A DNA stretch of 64,000 nucleotides. Source: Pseudomonas sp. URIL14HWK12:I12 (GTDB lineage: Bacteria; Pseudomonadota; Gammaproteobacteria; Pseudomonadales; Pseudomonadaceae). Below are positions 8,385 to 17,041 of this stretch, piece by piece. A program made the translations under genes and the position numbers. Below the pieces are notes generated by a model, which was given only the letters and a program-made list of their open reading frames with translations, was not told the DNA's origin and did no database searches. Position 1 is the stretch's first letter. Every line of letters begins with the position of its first letter. The stretch lies in assembly GCF_003097135.1 (NCBI RefSeq), contig NZ_QEQL01000006.1, positions 248,001 to 312,000 of the forward strand, read 5' to 3'.

Positions 8385-9635
8385 TTAGTGGGCGACGGCG
8401 GCGGCGCCGTGTTCGTCGATGAGCGCACCGTTGTAGAAACGGTCCATGGAAAACGGTGCGGCGATCGGGTGCATCTCGCCTTTGGCCAGGCTTGCGGCAA
8501 ACACGTTGCCCGAGCCAGGAGTGGCCTTGAAGCCGCCGGTGCCCCAGCCGCAGTTGAAGAACAGGTTCTTGACCGGGGTCTTGGAGATGATCGGGCAGGC
8601 GTCTGGGCAGGTGTCGACGATGCCGCCCCACTGGCGGTTCATGCGAACCCGCGAAAGCACCGGGAACATCTCGACGATGGCCTGGATAGTGTGCTCGATG
8701 ATCGGGTAGGAGCCCCGCTGGCCGTAGCCGACCCAACCGTCGATGCCGGCGCCGATCACCAGGTCGCCCTTGTCGGACTGGCTGATGTAGCCGTGCACGG
8801 CGTTGGACATGATCACGCTGTCGATGATGGGCTTGATCGGCTCGGACACCAGCGCTTGCAGCGGGTGGGATTCCAGCGGCAGGCGGAAGCCCGCCAACTT
8901 GGCCATGTGCCCGGAGTTGCCGGCAGTTACCACGCCGACGCGCTTGGCGCCGATGAAGCCTTTGGTGGTTTCCACACCGATCACGGTGTTGTTTTCCTTG
9001 CGGAAACCAATGACCTCGGTTTCCTGGATCAGGTCGACGCCCAGCGCGTCGGCCGCCCGTGCGAAGCCCCAGGCCACTGCATCGTGGCGGGCTACGCCGC
9101 CGCGGCGCTGTACAGTGGCGCCCAGGATCGGGTAGCGGGTGTTCTTGGAGCAATCCAGGTACGGGATCTCGGCCGCCACCTGCTCGGTGTTGAGCAGCTC
9201 GCCGTCCACGCCGTTGAGGCGGTTGGCGCTCACGCGGCGCTCCGAATCGCGAATATCCTGCAGGGTGTGGCACAGGTTGTAGACGCCGCGCTGGGAGAAC
9301 ATCACGTTGTAGTTCAGGTCCTGCGACAGGCCTTCCCACAGTTTCATGGCGTGTTCGTACAGCTTGGCCGACTCATCCCACAGGTAGTTGGAACGCACGA
9401 TGGTGGTGTTGCGCGCCGTGTTGCCGCCGCCCAGCCAGCCTTTCTCGACCACTGCCACGTTGGTGATGCCGTGTTCCTTGGCCAGGTAGTAGGCCGTGGC
9501 CAGGCCGTGGCCGCCACCGCCGACGATCACCACGTCGTAGACCTTCTTGGGCACCGGCGTGCGCCACATGCGCTGCCAGTTCTCGTGGTGGCTCAGGGAA
9601 TGCTTGAAGAGGCCGAAGCCTGAATAACGTTGCAT
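8385..9635 (-). CDS. soxB: Sarcosine oxidase beta subunit
   Basis: 416-residue DAO-family flavoprotein. The FAD-binding dinucleotide motif is VVIVGGGGHGLATAYYLAKE (about 36-55). His184 in GGVARHDAVAWG aligns with the residue that carries covalent FMN in characterised SoxB. This chain holds the sarcosine oxidation site; electrons pass through FMN to oxygen. It follows glyA by 20 bp in the same operon, so glycine made here can go directly into serine synthesis with the methylene-THF formed in the same reaction. Confidence 0.96.
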   Translation of the reverse strand: MQRYSGFGLFKHSLSHHENWQRMWRTPVPKKVYDVVIVGGGGHGLATAYYLAKEHGITNVAVVEKGWLGGGNTARNTTIVRSNYLWDESAKLYEHAMKLWEGLSQDLNYNVMFSQRGVYNLCHTLQDIRDSERRVSANRLNGVDGELLNTEQVAAEIPYLDCSKNTRYPILGATVQRRGGVARHDAVAWGFARAADALGVDLIQETEVIGFRKENNTVIGVETTKGFIGAKRVGVVTAGNSGHMAKLAGFRLPLESHPLQALVSEPIKPIIDSVIMSNAVHGYISQSDKGDLVIGAGIDGWVGYGQRGSYPIIEHTIQAIVEMFPVLSRVRMNRQWGGIVDTCPDACPIISKTPVKNLFFNCGWGTGGFKATPGSGNVFAASLAKGEMHPIAAPFSMDRFYNGALIDEHGAAAVAH

Positions 9636-9655
9636 GCTCGTTTACTCCAGCAGGC

Positions 9656-10906
9656 TCAGCGGTAAACCGGGAATTCGGCGCACAGGGCCGCGACGTTGCG
9701 AGCAACGTCAGCTTCCACATCGGCGTCACCGAGGTTGTCGAGGATGTCGCAGATCCAGCCGGCCAGCTTCACGCATTGCTCGACCTTGAAGCCGCGGCTG
9801 GTGACGGCCGGGGTGCCGATGCGCAGGCCCGAGGTCACGAATGGCGATTGCGGGTCGTTGGGCACCGCGTTCTTGTTCACGGTGATGTGCGCGCGGCCCA
9901 GGGCGGCGTCGGCGTCCTTGCCGGTCAGGCCCTGGCGGATCAGGCTGACCAGGAACAGGTGGTTCTTGGTGCCGCCGGAGACCACGTCATAGCCACGTTC
10001 GATGAACACGCCCGCCATGGCTTCGGCGTTGTCGATCACCTGTTGCTGGTAGGTTTTGAAGCCAGGCTCCAGTGCCTCCTTGAAGCACACGGCCTTGCCG
10101 GCGATCACGTGCATCAGCGGGCCGCCCTGGGCGCCTGGGAACACGGCCGCATTGAGTTTTTTCTCGATGTCGGCATTGGCCTTGGCCAGGATCAGGCCAC
10201 CCCGTGGGCCGCGCAGGGTCTTGTGGGTGGTGGTGGTCACCACATCGGCGAACGGGATCGGGTTGGGGTACAGGCCAGCGGCAACCAGGCCGGCAACGTG
10301 GGCCATGTCGACGAACAGCAGCGCACCGACCTTGTCGGCGATGGCGCGGAAGCGGGCGAAGTCCAGCACTTGGGAATAGGCGGAGAAACCGGCCACGATC
10401 ATCTTGGGCTTGTGCTCGTCAGCCAGGCGCTCGACTTCGTCGTAATCGATCAGGCCCTTGTCGTCGATGCCGTACTGCACGGCGTTGTAGAGTTTGCCCG
10501 AGGAGCTGACCTTGGCGCCGTGGGTCAGGTGACCACCGTGGGCCAGGCTCATGCCCAGGATAGTGTCGCCCGCTTGCAGCAGGGCAAGGTAGACAGCGGC
10601 GTTGGCCGAGGAGCCGGAGTGCGGCTGAACGTTGGCGTAGTCGGCACCGAACAACTGCTTGGCGCGATCGATGGCCAGTTGTTCGACGACGTCTACGTGC
10701 TCACAGCCGCCGTAGTAGCGCTTGCCTGGGTAGCCTTCGGCGTATTTGTTGGTCAGGCCGGTGCCTTGAGCTTCCATCACGCGCTTGCTGGTGTAGTTCT
10801 CCGAGGCGATCAGCTCGATGTGGTCTTCCTGGCGTTGTTCTTCGGCATCGATGGCCTTGAGCAGTTCGTCGTCGTAGCCCTTGATGGTGTCTTGCTTGCT
10901 GAACAT
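9656..10906 (-). CDS. glyA: Serine hydroxymethyltransferase
   Basis: 416 residues. PLP binds Lys229 within VVTTTTHKTLRGPRGG, and PLP-contacting VDMAHVAGLVA and PHSGSSANAAVY are present. The enzyme combines glycine and 5,10-methylene-THF to serine and THF. The start at 10906 is supported by CCAGGAGATC upstream; a longer in-frame start at 10993 falls in the structured leader. It is the first gene of the sox operon, which suggests a catabolic copy dedicated to betaine-derived glycine rather than the biosynthetic glyA. Confidence 0.96.
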   Translation of the reverse strand: MFSKQDTIKGYDDELLKAIDAEEQRQEDHIELIASENYTSKRVMEAQGTGLTNKYAEGYPGKRYYGGCEHVDVVEQLAIDRAKQLFGADYANVQPHSGSSANAAVYLALLQAGDTILGMSLAHGGHLTHGAKVSSSGKLYNAVQYGIDDKGLIDYDEVERLADEHKPKMIVAGFSAYSQVLDFARFRAIADKVGALLFVDMAHVAGLVAAGLYPNPIPFADVVTTTTHKTLRGPRGGLILAKANADIEKKLNAAVFPGAQGGPLMHVIAGKAVCFKEALEPGFKTYQQQVIDNAEAMAGVFIERGYDVVSGGTKNHLFLVSLIRQGLTGKDADAALGRAHITVNKNAVPNDPQSPFVTSGLRIGTPAVTSRGFKVEQCVKLAGWICDILDNLGDADVEADVARNVAALCAEFPVYR

Positions 10907-11289
10907 CGCTGATCTCCTGGCGGCGCCTTCTGGGCCTGTTGTGGGGAAGGCCCAGTGCACGGCAGGGGCCCTTGTCGGCGATGTTAGGGCCACCCCTTCC
11001 CTGCCAGATGCCTGCCCGCGCCACGCACCGGCGCATTTACGACATACCGCGCAAGGGCGTACTCGCAGCGCCTCGCGGCAGGGGCAAACGCGCTTGAAAG
11101 CCCGTTATTCCGGTGGCTCGGCGCCACGGCCCGGCCATTTGCCATTGCCCTGCACCGGTGCGGCATGGCGCCACAGCCGCCAAAAAGCGACATTCTCAAG
11201 GCGCCAGTCGCCGCGCGCGCGGCAGATGGGTAGGATAAGCCCTCGCCCGGCTCACGAGGCCAGGCCACACGAACCACAGGGAATGGCCG
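10907..11289. promoter_or_regulatory. Divergent control region glyA / ltaE
   Basis: 383 bp without a gene. On the glyA side the minus-strand leader can fold two elements. One is a compound stem at 10961-11005 (GGCAGGG paired with CCCTGCC, enclosing GCCCT/AGGGC). The other is a hairpin at 10931-10954 (TGGGCCT/AGGCCCA), about 25 nt before the start codon. Further out, GCGACATTC at 11187-11195 matches exactly a GCGACATTC between gbcB and gbcA (18220-18228), and GTCGC at 11207 is an inverted copy of its core. I infer a GbdR-responsive promoter. No unambiguous -35/-10 was found. Confidence 0.45.
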
Positions 11290-12327
11290 ATGAACAACAA
11301 CAGCCAGCAGTTCGCCAGCGACAACTATTCCGGTATCTGCCCGGAAGCCTGGGCCGCCATGCAGGCCGCCAACCAGGGCCACCAGCGCGCCTACGGCGAC
11401 GACGAATGGACCGCCTGCGCCGCCGACCACTTTCGCCGGCTCTTTGAAACCGATTGCGAAGTGTTCTTTGCCTTCAACGGCACTGCTGCCAACTCCCTGG
11501 CACTGGCGGCCTTGTGCCAGAGCTATCACAGCGTGATCTGCGCCGAGAGCTCCCACGTCGAAACCGACGAATGCGGGGCGCCGGAGTTCTTTTCCAACGG
11601 CTCCAAGCTGCTGACCGTGAAAACCGAGGATGGCAAGCTCAGCAGCGACGCGATTCGCGAAGTCGCGCTCAAACGCCAGGACATCCACTATCCCAAGCCA
11701 AGGGTGGTCACGCTCACTCAATCCACTGAAGTGGGGACTGTCTACCAGCCGGGTGAGCTGGCCAGGCTGAGCGCCACTTGCCGGGAGCTGGGCCTTCACC
11801 TGCACATGGACGGGGCGCGTTTCAGCAATGCCTGCGCGTCGCTCGGCTGCACCCCGGCAGAGCTGACCTGGAAGGTAGGTGTAGACGTGCTGTGCTTTGG
11901 CGGTACCAAGAACGGCATGGCGGTAGGTGAGGCCATTCTGTTCTTCAACCATGAGCTGGCTGAAGACTTCGACTATCGCTGCAAGCAGGCAGGGCAACTG
12001 GCCTCGAAGATGCGCTTTCTTTCGGCACCGTGGGTAGGCTTGCTCGAAAACGGCGCCTGGTTACGCTATGGGGCCCACGCCAACCACTGCGCGCAGTTGC
12101 TGGCCGGCCTGATCGCGGATGTGCCAGGGGTAGAGCTGATGTTCCCCGTTCAGGCCAATGGCGTGTTCCTGCAGATGCCGGAGCCCGCCATCGAGGCGCT
12201 GCGCGGGCGGGGATGGCGGTTCTACACCTTCATCGGCGGCGCCGCTCGCTTCATGTGCTCGTGGGACACCGAAGAGCAGAGAGTCCGGGAGCTGGCAGCG
12301 GACATTCGGGCGGTGATGGCTTGCTGA
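11290..12327 (+). CDS. ltaE: Low-specificity L-threonine aldolase
   Basis: 345-residue PLP enzyme of the beta-eliminating lyase/threonine aldolase family. Lys207 in CFGGTKNGMAVGE is the PLP lysine, Asp174 (LHMDGARF) contacts the pyridine nitrogen, and His89 (AESSHVETDECG) stacks on the cofactor. It cleaves L-threonine or L-allo-threonine to glycine and acetaldehyde and also acts on phenylserine-type substrates. It is divergent from glyA. Its position beside the glycine-forming operon suggests a role in balancing glycine. The 3' end runs into a REP palindrome. Confidence 0.93.
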   Translation: MNNNSQQFASDNYSGICPEAWAAMQAANQGHQRAYGDDEWTACAADHFRRLFETDCEVFFAFNGTAANSLALAALCQSYHSVICAESSHVETDECGAPEFFSNGSKLLTVKTEDGKLSSDAIREVALKRQDIHYPKPRVVTLTQSTEVGTVYQPGELARLSATCRELGLHLHMDGARFSNACASLGCTPAELTWKVGVDVLCFGGTKNGMAVGEAILFFNHELAEDFDYRCKQAGQLASKMRFLSAPWVGLLENGAWLRYGAHANHCAQLLAGLIADVPGVELMFPVQANGVFLQMPEPAIEALRGRGWRFYTFIGGAARFMCSWDTEEQRVRELAADIRAVMAC

Positions 12328-12333
12328 CCGCCG

Positions 12334-12385
12334 CTCAGTGAGGCCGGCTAGCCGGGCGACGCGCGGCAAGCCGCTCACCACTGAG
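12334..12385. repeat. Compact REP-type palindrome between convergent genes
   Basis: A 52-bp palindromic region. The outer arms are CTCAGTG (12334-12340) and CACTGAG (12379-12385). They enclose two back-to-back REP cores, GCCGGCTAGCCGGGCGACG and its inverse ending GCGGCAAGCCG. It starts 7 bp after the ltaE stop and ends 27 bp before the convergent zapA-like stop, so it can act as a bidirectional transcription stop or mRNA end stabiliser. Confidence 0.7.
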
Positions 12386-12411
12386 TGAAAACCGCGCACC
12401 GACTTCGCAGC

Positions 12412-12681
12412 CTAGCGCTGCTCCAGCGTGCGCTCGAGGTTCTCGACGGTGCTGTCGACCTGCTGCCGAGCCTCGATCAGCTGCGAACACAGGTTCATCG
12501 CCGTGAGCACCAGCAGCCGGTCCCCGACCAGGGTCGGGAACTGCCTTTTGGTGGAGGCCAGGGTTTCCTGCAGCATCTGGGCGGCTTCGAGGAGGGTCTG
12601 CTCCCCACCAGGCGGGGCTTTGAGCGTGTAGTCGTGATCCAGGATGGTAACGACCTCAGTGCGCTCGTATCGGTCGGTCAT
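12412..12681 (-). CDS. ZapA-family cell-division protein (likely paralogue)
   Basis: 89 residues with the ZapA pattern. The sequence starts VVTILDHDYTLKAPPGGEQT, then LLEAAQMLQETL, then GDRLLVLTAMNLCSQLIEAR and a C-terminal coiled coil. ZapA proteins cross-link FtsZ filaments. It overlaps the upstream coiled-coil gene by 4 bp (ATGA), so the two are translationally coupled. The usual Pseudomonas zapA lies next to the 6S RNA gene and ygfA; neither is seen here, so this is probably a second copy. Its cellular role is inferred only. Confidence 0.75.
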   Translation of the reverse strand: MTDRYERTEVVTILDHDYTLKAPPGGEQTLLEAAQMLQETLASTKRQFPTLVGDRLLVLTAMNLCSQLIEARQQVDSTVENLERTLEQR

Positions 12682-12908
12682 GCCGTCACCGCCCCGGGTG
12701 AAGCCCGTTCGATCAGCGCCTGTATGCGCGCGGCCGTAGCGCCTTGTTGTTCTTCCTGCTCCAGCAGAGACAGTTGCAGGGTGTCGTTCTCTTCTCGGGC
12801 CTGGGCCAGCTGGGCGTTCAACTCAACGTTGGCCTGCTCCAGCGCCTGATTGCGCTGCAGCAATTCATTGACGAGTGTTTCCAGATGATTCAGAGACGCT
12901 TCCAACAT
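12678..12908 (-). CDS. Small coiled-coil protein, ZapB/TIGR02449-like
   Basis: 76 residues predicted to be nearly all coiled coil: LEASLNHLETLVNELLQRNQ and further heptads to about residue 60, then a short Ala-rich tail. Small proteins of this kind (TIGR02449 or ZapB-like) are commonly encoded just upstream of zapA in gammaproteobacteria. Here it overlaps the zapA-like gene by 4 bp. I infer it works with that partner at the division site. No catalytic residues are present. Confidence 0.7.
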   Translation of the reverse strand: MLEASLNHLETLVNELLQRNQALEQANVELNAQLAQAREENDTLQLSLLEQEEQQGATAARIQALIERASPGAVTA

Positions 12909-13217
12909 AATGATTTCCCGGCATTTTTCAGGTATTTAGCAAGGCGGCTACGATAGTCAAAAACCTTGTGCGTAGCCAGCCGACTTCCGACACATCCGGA
13001 TGATTTCACTGTCGGAAAATTCCCTGGCCGGCAAGGCCGCCTTGGGTGGGCCATGGACTGTGTTTGGGGGGCGATGTTCCCCGCGCCAGGTGAAGCCGGA
13101 CCAACGGCACCTTTATAAGCAAAATTTCTCCTAATGCGAAAGTCTGCTTGACCGATACAGCAGCATTCCTTTAATCGGCGGCAGGGACGCGCCATTTCAT
13201 CTCCAGGTGCCCCTCCA
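12909..13217. promoter_or_regulatory. Divergent region, zapA-like pair / chemoreceptor
   Basis: 309 bp without a gene. It contains a perfect inverted repeat TTCCGACA (12985-12992) and TGTCGGAA (13010-13017) separated by 17 bp, which could be an operator or a hairpin. An AT-richer stretch before the chemoreceptor (13110-13185) probably holds its promoter, but no consensus box can be named with confidence. Confidence 0.4.
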
Positions 13218-14843
13218 ATGGCCATGCGTAACTTCTCAATTGCCCAGCGCTCGCTGCTGGGTTTTGCCGTGATCGGCGTGCTGATGATCGCTTTGGGCGT
13301 CTTTGCCCTCAGCCAGATGACCAAGATCCGCTCTGCGGGCGTGAGAATCGAGCAGAACAGCCTGCCCAGCATCACCAACCTCGACCAATTTACGCAGCTC
13401 ACCTTGCGCTTGCGCGTGCTTTCGTACCGCCTGCTCCTCAACCGTGAGCCTGAGGTGCTCGACAAGACGCTGCAGACCTTCGACACCCGCAATGAGCAAA
13501 TTCGCGCAGCGCAAGCACGCTATGAGAAACTCATCGACGGCGCCGAAGAAAAACAGGCTTATGAACAGTACAAAACGCTGCTCGGCCAATATGGCCAGCT
13601 CGAAGCGCGCATGCGCCAGCTTTCGGCGGCCGGCCAGCTGGAGGAGTTGCGTAGCATGCTCAACAGCGACCTGCTGAGCAATTCCGATGCGGTCAACAAA
13701 GTGCTCGACCAGCTTGTTTCCATCAACACCGAGCAGACTCGCAAAGCCAATGCCGTAGCGGCCGAGCAATACGACACTGCCTTCGTGCTGGTGATCTCCA
13801 TGCTGCTGCTGGCTACCGCCCTGACCCTGTTGTTCGCCTGGCTGCTGACCCGCAGCATCACTCAGCCGATCAACCGCGCCGTGGATGCGGCCGAACAGAT
13901 CGCCCAAGGCGACCTGACCCAGGCTATTCACGTGGACGGCAAGGACGAAGCTGCGCGCCTGCTCACTGCCATGCAGGGCATGCAAAGCCGGCTGCGCGAT
14001 ACCCTTCAGCACATCGCAGGCTCGGCCACGCAATTGGCTTCGGCGGCCGAAGAGCTCAACAGCGTGACCGAAGAAGGCGCCCGCGGCCTTGGCCAACAGA
14101 ACGACGAGATCGAGCAGGCCGCCACTGCGGTGAACGAGATGACCAGTGCCGTGGAGGAAGTGGCTCGCAACGCCGTCAGCACCTCCGAGGCTTCGCGTGA
14201 GGCCACCACCTCGGCCAGCGACGGCCGCGACCTGGTCACCGAAACCCTCAACGCCATCGAGCGCATGAGCGGCGATGTACAAGCCACCTCGGCGCTGGTC
14301 GGCAACCTGGCCGACGAATCGCGCAACATCGGCCAGGTGCTGGACGTGATCCGAGGCCTGGCCGACCAGACCAACCTGCTCGCGCTCAACGCCGCCATCG
14401 AAGCGGCCCGGGCGGGGGAGGCTGGCCGTGGCTTTGCGGTGGTGGCCGACGAAGTGCGGGCGCTGGCGCACCGCACACAGCAATCGACCGCCGAGATCGA
14501 GCGCATGATCGGCAGCATCCAGAGCGGCACCGACAAGGCCGTGGACGCGATGCGCAGCAGCACCGACCGCGCCGAATCGACCCTGAACATCGCCCGCGGC
14601 GCCGGCATGGCCCTGGAAACCATCCACGGCGCAGTGGCACAGATCAACGAGCGCAACCTGGTGATCGCCAGCGCCGCCGAAGAGCAGGCGCAGGTAGCCC
14701 GCGAGGTAGACAAGAACCTGGTGAACATCCGCGACCTCTCTGTACAGAGCGCCGCCGGCGCCCAGCAGACCAGCTCGGCGAGCACCGAGCTGTCGAAGCT
14801 CGCGGTCGACCTCAACAGCATGGTCGGGCGCTTCCGCCTCTGA
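13218..14843 (+). CDS. Methyl-accepting chemotaxis protein
   Basis: 541 residues with classic topology: TM1 about 12-32, a periplasmic all-helical domain of about 155 residues (predicted four-helix bundle), TM2 about 188-210 (VLVISMLLLATALTLLFAWL), a HAMP domain about 211-263, then the cytoplasmic signalling coil. The conserved hairpin tip is near residues 383-420 (DQTNLLALNAAIEAARAGEA). It senses a periplasmic ligand and controls CheA through CheW. The ligand is unknown; the location beside glycine/betaine catabolic genes makes an amine or amino acid possible. An in-frame ATG two codons downstream is an alternative start. Confidence 0.93.
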   Translation: MAMRNFSIAQRSLLGFAVIGVLMIALGVFALSQMTKIRSAGVRIEQNSLPSITNLDQFTQLTLRLRVLSYRLLLNREPEVLDKTLQTFDTRNEQIRAAQARYEKLIDGAEEKQAYEQYKTLLGQYGQLEARMRQLSAAGQLEELRSMLNSDLLSNSDAVNKVLDQLVSINTEQTRKANAVAAEQYDTAFVLVISMLLLATALTLLFAWLLTRSITQPINRAVDAAEQIAQGDLTQAIHVDGKDEAARLLTAMQGMQSRLRDTLQHIAGSATQLASAAEELNSVTEEGARGLGQQNDEIEQAATAVNEMTSAVEEVARNAVSTSEASREATTSASDGRDLVTETLNAIERMSGDVQATSALVGNLADESRNIGQVLDVIRGLADQTNLLALNAAIEAARAGEAGRGFAVVADEVRALAHRTQQSTAEIERMIGSIQSGTDKAVDAMRSSTDRAESTLNIARGAGMALETIHGAVAQINERNLVIASAAEEQAQVAREVDKNLVNIRDLSVQSAAGAQQTSSASTELSKLAVDLNSMVGRFRL

Positions 14844-14920
14844 CCCTTGGGTGGGGCTCAAGGCCGCTTCCGGGCGGCCGACACAGTTGGTTATAAAACC
14901 GACCGTTCAGAGCCCCTGCC

Positions 14921-16939
14921 ATGTCCCTATTCCAACGCTTGCGTCCCGGCCCGGCCGCCGCTCAGGCGCACACCGTTCAGTGCAGCCAGGCCGGCCTGCG
15001 CGATCAACTGGCGCGGCTGCGCTGCCAGCCGACCTTCATCACCGGTTTCGTCTCGCCGCATCTGGACATCGATGCGATCGCCCGCCAGATCAGCGAGCGC
15101 TTCCCCGGCTGCCCGATGGCGTTGAGCAGCAGTGCCGGGGAGCTGTGTACCGGGCAAGATCGCCTGTACTGCCCGGCGGCCGGCGCCTGGGACCAGATCG
15201 TACTGGCGGTGTTCGATGCCTCGATCATCGCCAGTGCCGAAGTGGTCAGCGTACCGCTGCATTGCGAGGACATCCGCCAGGGGAACATCCGCCTGAGCTT
15301 GAGCGAGCGCGTGCAGAAGCTGGCGCAATCGCTTCGGCAACTGCAAGTCAAGACGGCCGTCGATGCCCGTGACACCCTGGCCTACAGCCTGTTCGACGGC
15401 CTGAGCGCATCTGAATCGTTTTTCATGGAGGCGCTGTACGAATCGGGCCGCTTCCCCTGCCTGTTCGTCGGCGGCTCGGCCGGGAGCAAATCGGACTTTC
15501 AGCACACCTGGCTGCACGACGGCAAGAAACGCTACGAGAACCACGCCCTGATCACCTTCCTCAAGAGCGCACCAGGGGTAAGGTTCAGCGTTTTCAAAAG
15601 CCAGAACTTCGAGGCCACCTCGACGACTTTCAGCGTGCTCACCGCCTCCCTTGAAAGCCGCACCTTGCGCCAGGTCATCGACAAGAAAGGCCGCATCACC
15701 TCGCTGGTACGAGCGCTGAGCGATACGCTGGGCTGCCAGCCGGCCGAGCTGGAAAAACGCCTGGCCGACTACTCGTTCGCCATCCGCGTGGGCGGCGAGC
15801 TGTTCGTGCGCTCGGTGGCCAGCATCGATGTGCCGAATGAAGTGGTACACCTGTTCTGCGACGTCGCCCCGGGCGAGGAGCTGGTGCTGGTCAAACGCAC
15901 GCCGCTGGTGGCCACTACCCAGCGCGACTTCGAAGCGTTCCTGCGCAACAAGCCGGGCCGCCCGGTGGCCGGCTTGCTCAACGATTGCATTCTGCGACGG
16001 CTGAACAACACCCAGGAGCTCGACCGCATGGGCACCGTGTTCGGTGACGTACCGGTGATCGGTTTCTCCAGCTTCGGCGAAATCCTGGGGCTGAACCTGA
16101 ACCAGACCCTCACGGCGGTATTTTTCTTCCAGGTACCGCAAGGCGCGCGTTTCGACGATGACTACGTCGACCGCTTCCCCGCTCACTATGGGGAGTTCAA
16201 GGCGTTTTTCCTGCACCGGCAGATCAAGAAGCTTGCCGGGCTCAGCCAGGTAGTGGTGAGCCAGATCGAGGCGTTCAAGCAAGGCCATTATCAGAGCGAG
16301 ATTGACCATGCCGGGCTGGACGACCACATCCGCCCTGTTTTCGAGGGTATGGCGGCGTTAGGGAACATTCTTGAGGAAGCCGAGGCTGGGCGCGAAGTGC
16401 TCGATGCCCAACTCAGCGAGCAAGCCCAGGCGCTGCACGAAAGCATGGACACTCTGACCGCCACCATCGCCCAGCAAAGCGACATCAGCCGGCGCGCCGA
16501 AGAAACCGTCAGCAGCCTGAACGACCAGGGGGCAACCGTGGTGGAAAGCGCCAATGCGCTGTCTCAGTCGAGCTTGCGCATCCAGAGCATCGTGCAGGTT
16601 ATCCAGCAGATCGCAGGGCAAACCAACCTGCTGGCGCTGAACGCGGCCATCGAAGCGGCTCGCGCAGGTGAGATGGGCAGGGGTTTCGCCGTGGTGGCCG
16701 ATGAGGTACGCAACCTTGCGCAGATCACCCACAAGAACGCGGCGGACATTGGCGTGGACGTCGCGCAGTTGTCACAGGCCATCGAGCAGGTGGCAACCCA
16801 TATTCAACAGCAGACCGGCGACGTGAATGCGCTGGGGCAGATGTTGGCTTCGCTGGAGGAGTCCACCGAGCAGAGTGTGGAAACTTCGCGGCGGACCAAA
16901 GCGGTGGCAGATACCCTCAAGGGCTTGACTCAAGGCTGA
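14921..16939 (+). CDS. Soluble chemoreceptor with FIST sensor domains
   Basis: 672 residues without a transmembrane segment or signal peptide. The N-terminal FIST domain (about 35-235, including FITGFVSPHLDIDAIARQI and PCLFVGGSAGSKSDF) is followed by FIST_C (about 240-405, with GFSSFGEILGLNLNQTLTAV), a helical linker, and an MCP signalling domain with its hairpin tip near 563-600 (QTNLLALNAAIEAARAGEMG). FIST is a predicted small-ligand sensor module. The MCP coil is short, so few methylation sites are expected. It lies between the first chemoreceptor and gbcB and would sense a cytoplasmic metabolite. Confidence 0.9.
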   Translation: MSLFQRLRPGPAAAQAHTVQCSQAGLRDQLARLRCQPTFITGFVSPHLDIDAIARQISERFPGCPMALSSSAGELCTGQDRLYCPAAGAWDQIVLAVFDASIIASAEVVSVPLHCEDIRQGNIRLSLSERVQKLAQSLRQLQVKTAVDARDTLAYSLFDGLSASESFFMEALYESGRFPCLFVGGSAGSKSDFQHTWLHDGKKRYENHALITFLKSAPGVRFSVFKSQNFEATSTTFSVLTASLESRTLRQVIDKKGRITSLVRALSDTLGCQPAELEKRLADYSFAIRVGGELFVRSVASIDVPNEVVHLFCDVAPGEELVLVKRTPLVATTQRDFEAFLRNKPGRPVAGLLNDCILRRLNNTQELDRMGTVFGDVPVIGFSSFGEILGLNLNQTLTAVFFFQVPQGARFDDDYVDRFPAHYGEFKAFFLHRQIKKLAGLSQVVVSQIEAFKQGHYQSEIDHAGLDDHIRPVFEGMAALGNILEEAEAGREVLDAQLSEQAQALHESMDTLTATIAQQSDISRRAEETVSSLNDQGATVVESANALSQSSLRIQSIVQVIQQIAGQTNLLALNAAIEAARAGEMGRGFAVVADEVRNLAQITHKNAADIGVDVAQLSQAIEQVATHIQQQTGDVNALGQMLASLEESTEQSVETSRRTKAVADTLKGLTQG

Positions 16940-16948
16940 GCCCCGCGC

Positions 16949-17030
16949 GGCGCGCGGCAAGCTGCCCTCCCCACTTCGAATCGTGTTCCAACTCGATTCA
17001 TCTGCTGGGAGGCCGGCTGGCCGGGCGACG
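16949..17030. repeat. REP-like inverted pair
   Basis: Left arm 16949-16974 (GGCGCGCGGCAAGCTGCCCT core) and right arm 17005-17030 (GGGAGGCCGGCTGGCCGGGC core) are inverted copies of the repeat seen at 1172-1274, separated by 30 bp. The pair lies between the convergent 3' ends of the FIST chemoreceptor gene and gbcB. Confidence 0.75.
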
Positions 17031-17041
17031 GCGACCAGGCA

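Noticed and set aside
10907..11289. Glycine riboswitch before glyA
   Set aside because: I could not match the conserved glycine-aptamer core; only plain hairpins are visible.
12909..13217. 6S RNA gene near the zapA-like gene
   Set aside because: No characteristic long rod-like fold or ygfA neighbour was found; the region is a divergent promoter.
13236..14861. 541-codon frame antisense to the chemoreceptor
   Set aside because: It has the same length as the true gene because stops are rare on both strands; no motifs.
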